Shown in pieces: positions 19,473-26,941 of a DNA stretch of 26,941 bases (positions are counted from its first letter, which is position 1; each line of letters begins with the position of its first letter). The stretch is from positions 1 to 26,941 of the forward strand of contig JAOPGA020001589.1 in NCBI GenBank assembly GCA_026419775.2, in the 5' to 3' direction. Both the position numbers and the translations under genes were made by a program. Source of the stretch: Acrasis kona. Taxonomy: Eukaryota > Heterolobosea > Eutetramitea > Acrasida > Acrasidae. Below the pieces are notes generated by a model that did not search any database, had not been told where the DNA came from, and saw only the letters and a list, made by a program, of their open reading frames with translations.

Positions 19473-19589
19473 GTTTACTTTGAAACTACTGGTAAGTGGT
19501 CTTCTTTTGAGAAGGCGAAGTAACACTTTCAAAGTTGGGAACAATAAAATCCTATTGGCAATAAGCTATTGTAACAGTTCTTCATTCAT
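19473..19589 (-). promoter_or_regulatory. AlaRS leader: in-frame upstream ATG, one TAG, then presequence-like open frame
   Basis: Reading toward the AlaRS start, an ATG at 19589 opens seven codons closed by TAG at 19568-19566. The same frame then runs 31 codons with no ATG into the AlaRS ATG. Those codons encode seven Lys/Arg, no Asp or Glu, and a Leu-rich helix-like core (LKVLLRLLKRR). The layout resembles that of yeast ALA1, where a non-AUG start upstream makes the mitochondrial form from one gene. Initiation here is inference only. Confidence 0.45.
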
Positions 19590-20099
19590 TTCAACAAATG
19601 AGATGCAACATGTCACAAGAACTCAGAACGCACGGGAGATTAATAAATAAGATTGATTGGAGCTCCAGTGCGCTGATGTTTGGGGCATTGTTCTAGGGTA
19701 ATTTAAGAAATATAAATTGTAAACTTCTTCGAAATGGTTGATGATAGAGGAAGAGGTCACTACAAATTAATGTGTGGAAGCTTAGTTTTTGACTGGAGAT
19801 ATTCTATCGTTTGTCTCAAAGGAATACAAAAATTATAACGTTAATCTCAATAAATGAGGGCTAACAAATCACAGTTACATTTTAGGGTACCTCTTCATCT
19901 TCACATTTTAACCTAACGTTGGGGCCTGAGGAAGAGGGGTCAGACCTTACATTTGAAAATTACAGCGAATGGAATTTACTAGGTTTGAAATAAAAGCTGT
20001 GAAGGACTTGTGAAACAAACAAACAAACAAACAAATAGTGGATCCTTATTCAATGTACTATTTTTGACTTTTGCTAATGTTATAATATTTATTTACAAT
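19590..20099. other. Intergenic region between AlaRS and the acetate transporter
   Basis: The region holds the AlaRS promoter and the 3' end of the transporter gene. A frame of 34 codons starts at ATG 19734, and an acidic open stretch lies near 19888-19994; a 77-nt intron could join them in phase, but that is twice the usual length here, so I do not call a gene. Otherwise I see only the AAAC repeat listed separately. Confidence 0.4.
20013..20035 (+). repeat. AAAC microsatellite
   Basis: Five and a half direct copies of AAAC lie in the 3' flank of the acetate transporter gene. It is a simple repeat with no sign of function. Confidence 0.9.
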
Positions 20100-20912
20100 T
20101 TACACTGTTGATCTTTCGTTTGATCTTCTAAAAAAGCTGTCCTTTAATGATTTTGCCCTTACCATAAGGTTAGGATCTCTCTTGATTGGCCCGACAACTC
20201 CAATTGGTAGCAGTTGAACGCCATAAGTTGTATTTATAACAACGGCGGCACTTGCATACCATGCAAAGAATGCTGTCAAGATTCCAAACCAACCACCAGC
20301 TGCTGTAACCTTTGAATTACCAGAGAATGAGCCTGCAGTTAACAGTATGAAGGCAATCTCTAGGAAAATGAACACCAACATGAGGGACACAGACATCCTA
20401 AATGTCCCGACCATCATATACAGCGTGAATATTGTCCAAGCCAATAAATACATACCAACTGCAATTCCTATGTCTTGTTCAGTGACTCCTTGTGCTGGTA
20501 CCCAGAATTGTTCAATTGTGGCGTAGCTAAGCCAGAAGGCACCATAAGAGGTAAAAGCGAGAGCACCAAATGTGTTACTTGCCGCGAGTTCCCACATTCC
20601 TGCCAATAGTTGTGCAATTCCTCCATACCACAAAGCCACTGGAAGAACAATCTTAGCAGTACCAGCCGAAAGTAGACCAGTATTCCAACAACTCAAAAGA
20701 AAAGTAGTCATGGCAAAGCCTGCCAAACCAAGAGGACCAGGGTTACCAAGTGTTGATGAAGGCGAGCCTCTTGAAAGTTTCTCAACGATAGTGTTTAGGT
20801 ATCTGTGCTCAAGGACTAAAGGACTCTCCGCAGTGATATTGATCTTCACATCGTCTTCAGCATTGGAGTAAGTAGCAGCAGCACAAGTGTCAGGTGCAGA
20901 GTCTGAGGTCAT
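20100..20912 (-). CDS. Acetate/succinate transporter, GPR1/FUN34/YaaH family
   Basis: Single exon of 270 aa from the ATG at 20912. The family signature NPGPLGLAGFAMTTF begins at residue 57, and six hydrophobic segments follow, including the conserved YGAFWLSYA stretch. The N-terminal 50 residues are hydrophilic and the C-tail is basic (RAKSLKDSFFRRSNERS), as in yeast Ady2 and fungal AcpA. Members are membrane channels or symporters for acetate and succinate; a role in acetate uptake is inferred from the family. No introns are seen. Confidence 0.93.
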   Translation of the reverse strand: MTSDSAPDTCAAATYSNAEDDVKINITAESPLVLEHRYLNTIVEKLSRGSPSSTLGNPGPLGLAGFAMTTFLLSCWNTGLLSAGTAKIVLPVALWYGGIAQLLAGMWELAASNTFGALAFTSYGAFWLSYATIEQFWVPAQGVTEQDIGIAVGMYLLAWTIFTLYMMVGTFRMSVSLMLVFIFLEIAFILLTAGSFSGNSKVTAAGGWFGILTAFFAWYASAAVVINTTYGVQLLPIGVVGPIKRDPNLMVRAKSLKDSFFRRSNERSTV

Positions 20913-21464
20913 TTTTGATTACTTGATAGTTTGATAATGATTGTGTTAATGCTTTTAAATCAACATGCGGCGGTGTAAATGTGACCCGCTGCTAATTCAG
21001 GCATACATCCACAATGTGCGTTAATGAATGGGGAATTTTTGTAGATATCGGACCCGATCATTTCGGTAAAATAATTCCTTCAAGGAATTGTGACAGTTTA
21101 TATTGTTATTTTCCAAAAACCGCTGTGCAACAATAAAATGAAATTTACAGAATTATAGTTCTGGAACCTTTGATGCACCAATTTTTGGAATAATTTTATA
21201 TATATCTCCTTTTATTCTGAACCTCTTCAGTTAATCTTTTATTACTACAATAATTGACATTACTTTCACCAAAACTTTATCTTTGGAGCAGAATGTCAAG
21301 GAATATTTTATAAAAACGCCACTCGGACTTGCGATTTATCGAAAAGTGGATAAATCTGCAGACATAATTATGAAACCACACGAGTTTACACTAGCGATGG
21401 CATATTCTCTGCAATTAAGTACCTTGCACTAATGTGTTTTGGACGACGGGAATACAAAAATATA
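20913..21464. other. Intergenic region, nothing recognised
   Basis: This 552-bp AT-rich region contains the transporter promoter and the 3' flank of the tRNA gene. I found no open frame with coding character, repeat or RNA gene. Confidence 0.5.
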
Positions 21465-21551
21465 TGCTGATGGTGAGGATCGAACTCACGACCCTTTGCT
21501 AGCTTATTGTCAGCTCATAAGACAAAAGCACTACCTCTGTGCTACACCAGC
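21465..21551 (-). tRNA. trnI-UAU: tRNA-Ile (UAU) with a 15-nt intron
   Basis: The minus strand folds into a full cloverleaf: acceptor GCTGGTG/CATCAGC with discriminator A; D stem GCAC/GTGC around AGAGGTA; anticodon stem TTTGT/GCAAA; 5-nt variable loop GGGTC; T stem GTGAG/CTCAC with loop TTCGATC. The A box (TAGCACAGAGG) and B box (GTTCGATCC) match the pol III consensus, and TTTTT follows the 3' end. The anticodon loop is interrupted after position 37 by an intron at 21515-21501. CTTAT in the loop can pair with ATAAG in the intron, the usual anticodon-intron helix. The anticodon reads TAT, and tRNA-Ile(UAU) genes commonly carry introns in eukaryotes. CCA is not encoded. Confidence 0.93.
21501..21515 (-). 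other. Intron of tRNA-Ile(UAU)
   Basis: Fifteen nucleotides sit at the canonical position between nucleotides 37 and 38. An alternative fold without an intron (stem TTGTC/GACAA) would need a 9-nt anticodon loop and an overlong variable region, so the intron model is preferred. Confidence 0.85.
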
Positions 21552-21646
21552 ATTTCATAAAATTAAAATATTAACCTAGTTTCATTGCAAATTCTGCTTT
21601 CAATTTGAGGTAATAGGTAAAAATTGTAAAATATTGTCAACCAGCA

Positions 21647-22669
21647 ATGCCAAACCTTTGTGTCATTCATGAAGATGATTCCATTAAGGTTTATAATGGT
21701 ATCGGAGAGCAACTTTTTAGTGCGAACGAATCTGGAGAGCTCTTCCCGGATGTGAAAGGGTGGTATTTGAGAGAGTGTAATCTGTTAGTAATTTCTGAAG
21801 ATAATGATGCCGCTAACCAAGATAATGAAACTGATATGCTATATCCTGCGCACGTGTATCAACCTAAATCTGGTGGTTCATCAATTATGCTTCCTGGCCA
21901 CTACAACGGGATAGAGGTGGTTGTTGACAGCCCTGACGCGAAATACATTGCTAGCTGTGGAAACGATGGTAGAATTAAAATACATGATTTAAAGGGGGAT
22001 TTGATCTCAGCTTACGATCATGAAGCCAACCATTTGGTTTTTGCAAGTTGCGGTTGGCTTGTGGTTGTCAAGAACGAGGAATTGATAGTAATAGATGTAA
22101 ACAAAGAAAATCCAGACTTTAACATCTCAATCAAAGGGACGGAAGGCATCAATGTTAGACAAATTGTTCGTTCGTTCTTTGTTAATAGGTTATCAACATA
22201 TGGACAAAGCCCAAACCATATCGCCGTTTGGAATTTGGAAACCGCAGAAAAGTTGCTTGAAATTGACTTTGAAGACCACGTTTACTGTGTAACGCCCTTG
22301 ACCGACCAAATCGATTCTCAAATTATCTTGTGCGGAACAGAGAATGAAATTTATGAGTGTAACGTAACGGGTTCGGAGGCTACACAAGAAGTCATTCCCG
22401 ACATGACCGACTACACTTGTGTACCCGTCGCATTAAATTGGGGCCACGGTCGTTGTGTTGCATTTGGTAGGGAGAAAGCAGTAATTGTTTATGATGTGAC
22501 GACGAAAAAGGTTGTGAGGGAATTTACATGCAACGAAGAAGTTGACGAAATTCAATGTTTAGGTGACTCTTTGATTGCTTGTATGGATGGCTCTGGTAGT
22601 GTCTACTTGTGGGACATTGACATGGGAGAACTCATCAAAAAGATTGATGAGGTGAAGGAAGTTTTGTAA
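21647..22669 (+). CDS. WD40-like beta-propeller protein
   Basis: Single exon of 340 aa from the ATG at 21647. WD-type blades are visible: IASCGNDGRIKIHDL, NHIAVWNLETAEKLLEI, AVIVYDVTTKKVV and GSGSVYLWDIDMGELI. Other blades are diverged, so the sequence suggests about six or seven in all and no other domain. It is acidic overall and has no signal or TM segment, so it is probably cytosolic or nuclear. WD propellers are scaffolds for protein complexes; nothing here names the complex. AATAAA follows the stop at 22682-22687. Confidence 0.8.
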   Translation: MPNLCVIHEDDSIKVYNGIGEQLFSANESGELFPDVKGWYLRECNLLVISEDNDAANQDNETDMLYPAHVYQPKSGGSSIMLPGHYNGIEVVVDSPDAKYIASCGNDGRIKIHDLKGDLISAYDHEANHLVFASCGWLVVVKNEELIVIDVNKENPDFNISIKGTEGINVRQIVRSFFVNRLSTYGQSPNHIAVWNLETAEKLLEIDFEDHVYCVTPLTDQIDSQIILCGTENEIYECNVTGSEATQEVIPDMTDYTCVPVALNWGHGRCVAFGREKAVIVYDVTTKKVVREFTCNEEVDEIQCLGDSLIACMDGSGSVYLWDIDMGELIKKIDEVKEVL

Positions 22670-22699
22670 AAGTTCATTTGCAATAAAATTTGTTTCCGT

Positions 22700-23212
22700 T
22701 CACCAACCTTGAACTGTTGAAAATGGGCATCTGCTATTCCATCCTCTTCGGTCAATGTGGGAAGATCGTTTAATAGCGTTGGAATTAGAAGGTACTCTCT
22801 TCATGCCAACACTTCCAGATATCTGATCATGCTGAGGTCCGATATTTAACATTCAGAGATTGATGCAGCAAAAGTTGGAACTTTTAAAAATCAAGATGGA
22901 GGATTTGGAAAGAGTGCGCGATCTAGAGAGAGCAGCCGACATTAAATTCAATGCCATTCCAGAATTAGAGAAACGCATCCGAAGAATTTGCCGTATGCGA
23001 TGCGGTGTTACGTTCGAGAGCGAGTACATGGAGAAACATAGCGAGACCTTTGGCGAGATATTTGGAGAGATTTATTGTGACTGATTTGAGCATCATGTTG
23101 ACCAAGGGAGAGTTGAATGATCATGATGCTGTGAATAAGCAGTTGAAGATGACGGTTACTCCTGGAACAAAAAAGAGAAGAATTGATAGAGATTCACAAA
23201 GTAAATTGTAAA
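22700..23212 (+). pseudogene. Collapsed relic of a ClpB/Hsp104 disaggregase
   Basis: Pieces of an AAA+ disaggregase occur in the right order but in different frames and with most of the protein missing. They are a weak NBD1-like piece (DRLIALELEGTL, from 22764); a weak NBD1-end piece (TSRYL...IDAAKV, about 22812-22875, with a stop inside); a strong middle-domain piece (LERVRDLERAADIKF then AIPELEKRI, about 22900-22980); the NBD2 motif SEYMEKHS (23020-23043); and a C-terminal piece in another frame (ARPLARYLERFIVTDL then IMLTKGEL, from about 23042). Walker A and B motifs of both ATPase domains are absent. A normal ClpB/Hsp104 needs about 2.5 kb; here about 0.5 kb remains. A 37-nt GT-AG segment (23004-23040) would join the last two frames in phase, but it would remove the SEYMEKHS piece, so decay with internal deletions is the better reading. 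It ends 12 bp from the end of the opposite protease gene. Confidence 0.7.
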
Positions 23213-23223
23213 TAAAAATGTAT

Positions 23224-26200
23224 TTAATGAATTATTGATTTAAAGTGTTGTATGTCCTTGATGATGGTTGCTTGGTCGGTTGTTTGAGAGTAGTCCGTGA
23301 TGCATGTGGAACGATCTGATTTTGCACCGAAAACAAGCACTGCCAATTGTTTCTTGTTCTTGAAGAAGGTGTCCTCGTACAAGGATATGACTTCGCTCTT
23401 GCTCAAATTTTTAATAGTGTCAGCATCTTGCTTATTCCTATCCCACTGCGGTTCATCTTCGAAGCATATTTCTTGCCAATAATCAGCACTCTCCTCCCAC
23501 ATGTTGTTGTAATTTTTGGATAGGTGGTTAACGATTGCATCCTTGAATTCTTGGAATGTCGCGTCATCTTGAGTCAACAAGCTTTGGTAAAAGTCATCCA
23601 AAAACTTTGTAATCCTCAAGTAAACATCTCTTGGATCATGTGCTGAGCTCAAAATATTAAAGCGAATACTAATCGCATCTTTTCGAATGGAGCTACTACA
23701 AGATACAACGTAACCCAGCTGTTGCTGTGTTCTTAGTTGATAAAAGAAGGGTTGCTTCATCATGCGAGATAGTAGTTGGCAAGAAATACGACTAGAATTG
23801 ACTTGGAACACAACACAAACACCAGAGTTATTATCATCCGTATTCATCGCATCGCATTCATAAATGTGAACGCCTTTTGGAATGGATACAGACTTTACAT
23901 CAAGAACTTGGTCTTTGGAGAGTTCTTTGTGGTTGCTATGAAACACGTCCATGACAATATCATCGGAAATATTACCATTAGCAAAATTCTGCACGTACCA
24001 AGCACCCTCTTCAACTTTTCTTACAAAAGAACAAACATCACTCAAGGTCACTTTTTCAACTTCAGGCAGAACATTTTCAAATAACACAAATGGATACGTG
24101 GTCACAAAATTACACAAATAGTTGGCGTAATCATTCGCCTGCATTTTGTACATGTTGCGATACGCACGTAATAAATCATCTTTATTCTTTTCGAACATGT
24201 CTTTATCTGTTTCGTTTATATCAAACAACTTTTGTCTAACTTGTTTATTAAGAATATTCAATTTATCATTATAACCACCCATCAGAATAGAGAAACCATC
24301 AATTGCAGAACAAACTTCGAAATAACACCCTGCAAAAGCAGACATATCTGATAAAACACAAAGTTTTTCACGTATCATTGCTAACCATATTTTCAAATAC
24401 AAATTAGACTTTGGATCTAACATTAAACTACGATCTAACAAAACATGACTGAAACAATAAGCATAAGGCGCTTTATAAGAGATAAATGGTTTTCGGTAAA
24501 TAATTTGTTTAACAGAAGAATGTACATTAGGAGGACACCGATCCAACCTATTATTATCTTTATGTAATTGTGTTATTGACAAGTCTTGAGGAATGTATTC
24601 ATTTTCATGAGGCAGTGCATATTTAGAAAAATGTGACACCGAGTGAGATCCTTCTTCTAATTGAACTGTTTTGTATTTCGTTCCATAAATTGGTTCCGTT
24701 TCGTAAGTGTCGTCGCTCTTCAAATTCTTATTTGACACGATTGTTCTATGAATGTTAAACATCAAAAAACGAATCAAACTTACGTGCAAGAATTACTATT
24801 AATGAGTCCAATAATGTATTTAGAGTGTTGAGGATCGTAATCATGATTTTTGTAACCAACCGACAAAAGTTCATTTATTGGGTAATGATGCATTCTTTTA
24901 CTCAATTTCTTGACATAACTAACGGCGTTTGTTTTATCCAGATAATCAAAATTAACCAGGTCCATGTTCTTGATCTCATCAAAGTACTGTGTCATTGTGT
25001 CCTCGTTAAGGTTCTTGATTTGTTCCATGTACTTGAAAAACTCTCCTCTTATGGTTGACAAGCTTTCCAAGAGGACATCCGACTGTGAAGCACTTTCCGA
25101 AAGTTCAAACTTTAGATAAATAATGGTAAACCAACGACCTGTAAAGTATGTTCCAAAACTAACATCATTAATGAGCTTTTGTTCATATTTGAATGTGTGA
25201 TAGAAGCCTCCTGCGTGTTTGTGTTCAATTAAGTGCGACAACAAGGGAACGACGTTTTTTTTGTAATTATTGTATGACGAAGGGATCTCCCAATATAAGG
25301 TCATGCGTCGCTGGTTGGTGACTATCATTGTTAGATGGAAGAAAACCATTTTACATACCAGGAACGACTAGATGGACTTTTGAACCATTTTGAGTGAAGA
25401 GGGTATGTTGAGGTTTTTGTCTTGGTAACTTGAGTTTTAATTAAAATAGTCCTATACATACCGCTCTTCTTCTTCTGATGAACGTACATCATTAAATCTA
25501 TTTTCTACATAGCTTTGTAATTTGTCAAGATCATGCTTTCCTGCAACAGCCTAAAAATGTCAAAAGTGTTTCGAAGAAAAAGTAGGTTACTAGTTTCATG
25601 TTTGTCGGAGAATAATGTTTTTCGTAGAATGACATCATTTGGTCACGAACATTATCTTCTACTTTCAGCGTTTCTTTATTTCCAGTGCTAAAATTGTTGA
25701 ATGGATGGTCTTTGTTGGACACATGCTACGGATTCGTTATAAGGCAGTTAAAACATGATAAACATACTTTTAAGATTTGACTAAGTCTTCGGTCATCAAG
25801 ACTGGTGTGCCTTCGAAATTCAGAATCAACTGCGTTGACCTCTCTTTGTGTTGAATCTATACTGAAAAGAGGATTTTTGAAAAAGCAGGAGAAAATGTCA
25901 AGAGTGGAATCCAAACCATTATCTGAGTTATTTATGCCAAAGTAGTAATTTGTATGCTCTGCACTAGTAGAGGCATTGCAGGATCCACCAAGTTTGTTCA
26001 AGTGTTTTTTATATGCGCCTTCTTCTGGATGCTGTTTTGACCCTAAGAAAAGCATGTGCTCGCAGAAATGTGCCAATCCTGGGGTGGTCTTCGGGTCCGA
26101 CATGTACCCCACATGAACGTCCATGGATGCAGCGCTGTCTGTAGAACTCTGGTCAGATATCAAAAGTGCCTGTAAACCATTGTTTAGCTCAACACATCTG

Positions 26201-26343
26201 TACTTCCTCTCGTCACTCTTTGATTTGATGAAATTGTCGTTGTCTACTAACAATTTTGTTTTTGAAGTGTAGAATCTCGATAAAGAATGAACTGATAGCT
26301 GATTTAGGTATTTCAGCTTGTTAAAAGGTCTGAAGGGTTTCAT
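23224..26343 (-). CDS. M16 metalloprotease, insulin-degrading-enzyme family
   Basis: Six exons, 26343-25768, 25725-25591, 25550-25462, 25420-25359, 25321-24784 and 24745-23224, give 973 aa, normal for insulysin. The inverted zinc motif HFCEH is at residues 92-96 (ligands H92 and H96) and the third ligand is E175 in EVNAVDSE. The late RTQQQLGYVVSC segment and the general four-domain length fit an IDE clamshell that degrades short peptides. All five introns (37-42 nt) keep phase; splicing within the tiny exons 3 and 4 is supported by continuous family-like sequence such as VVPVTNQRRMTLYWEI. The first 30 residues are basic with no acids (MKPFRPFNKLKYLNQL...RFYTSKTK), which suggests mitochondrial import, as for the long form of mammalian IDE. 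No peroxisomal SKL-type end is present. Confidence 0.95.
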
Positions 26344-26421
26344 TTGTATTTGTTGTAAAATCCCAGAGGTATCAGTGTTATTTTTACTTTGCCAATCTCA
26401 CGAGTATACTATCGCTTACAG

Positions 26422-26824
26422 GGGGTTGCAGAAATGGCAAAACACCTTCGGTACAAATCAACGTCACCTTATTGATGGCATCGATAATATCTGGCTTATC
26501 GAAGACAAGACGCCGGAAAAAATCAAGTTGTTAATGAGAAAATTTGACAACTTTCTTAGGGATTCAATTAGATTTATCAACACTAACTTTAAGACCCCAT
26601 AGCTCAAAAGCATCCAGCAAGAGACGTAACAGCAAAAGGATCTGATGCTCGTAAACAGCAGGGACCAAGAAGATGTTGTTCGTATTTTTTAAAAACATTT
26701 CACTTTGAGTAGTATAGCACCTATTTACCAGCCTGTTAATGATATTATAACCTATTCTGTGTCAATGACAACACATACACACGATTATGAAGAGCTCTAC
26801 GACATTGATGAAGTTTCTGAATAA
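26422..26824 (+). other. Possible exons of an unrecognised plus-strand gene
   Basis: After a good acceptor (CGCTTACAG, ending 26421) a frame runs to a stop at 26602 with protein-like composition (LIDGIDNIWLIEDKTPEKIK). A second open stretch near 26703-26824 ends acidic (DYEELYDIDEVSE). I could not find a start codon or an intron that joins them cleanly. The rest of 26344-26941 shows nothing recognisable apart from the promoter of the protease gene. Confidence 0.25.
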
Positions 26825-26941
26825 TGAAAGAAGTGAAGGAAGTGAGATGAGTACCAAAACAAAATTAATCTTGGAGGGGGTAGATCCAAAAGAGTAAAAC
26901 AGAGGCGAATCTAACATTAAAAACGTAATCAATCAGTTTCG

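Noticed and set aside
19734-19994. A possible two-exon small gene upstream of AlaRS, with an acidic C-terminal stretch
   Set aside because: The joining intron would be 77 nt, about twice the local norm, and neither part resembles a known family.
20950-21010. A GC-rich stem-like patch (GCGGCGG...CCGCTGC) upstream of the acetate transporter
   Set aside because: It has no cloverleaf, no A or B box and no convincing extended pairing.
22724-22771. A 15-codon frame beginning MGICYS, which looks like a myristoylated start
   Set aside because: It stops at once, no intron extends it, and the overlapping frame matches the disaggregase relic better.

Overview
The window looks like nuclear DNA of a compact, unicellular eukaryote. 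Genes lie on both strands, often less than 100 bp apart. Most coding sequences are broken by very short GT-AG introns of about 35-45 nt with a YTNAY-type branch site close to the 3' end. The gene set fits a free-living amoeba or amoeboflagellate: CRT-like transporter, CHASE-PAS sensor, THH1/TOM1-like 7TM protein, Pep12/syntaxin-7-type SNARE, RBR ligase, and an F-box protein with a very long LRR array. A heterolobosean such as Acrasis or Naegleria is my best guess, but this is inference from gene style and not shown by a marker gene. There are no operons, Shine-Dalgarno sites, CRISPR arrays, LTR elements or viral elements that I can see.

Layout. 1-2100 (+): a zinc-finger protein followed by, and probably spliced to, a DDE_Tnp_4 (PIF/Harbinger/IS4EU-like) transposase. 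2261-6177 (-): a tight head-to-tail run of an unrecognised protein, a 2-oxoglutarate/Fe(II) oxygenase, a 7TM protein and a short-chain dehydrogenase. 6243-7043 (+): an unrecognised tail-anchored protein, divergent from the dehydrogenase across 65 bp. 7260-8894 (-): a CHASE-PAS receptor with no output domain. 9833-11092 (+): a CRT-like transporter. 11285-12373 (+): a Qa-SNARE. 12721-15706 (+): an F-box/LRR protein. 15845-16589 (+): an RBR ubiquitin ligase, ending 6 bp from the end of alanyl-tRNA synthetase (16596-19472, -). 20100-20912 (-): a GPR1/FUN34/YaaH acetate transporter. 21465-21551 (-): an intron-containing tRNA-Ile(UAU). 21647-22669 (+): a WD40-like propeller. About 22700-23212 (+): a collapsed relic of a ClpB/Hsp104 disaggregase. 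23224-26343 (-): a six-exon insulin-degrading-enzyme family protease. The right end holds possible exons of an unrecognised plus-strand gene.

The genes are mostly unrelated housekeeping or accessory functions (translation, endosomal fusion, ubiquitylation, proteolysis, acetate uptake, signalling) and I see no pathway that links them. The points most worth a second look are: a basic, mitochondrial-presequence-like stretch upstream of the first AUG of alanyl-tRNA synthetase that has no AUG of its own; the ClpB/Hsp104 relic; the zinc-finger/transposase pair joined by an in-phase potential intron; the output-less CHASE-PAS sensor; and the change of codon style along the F-box/LRR gene.
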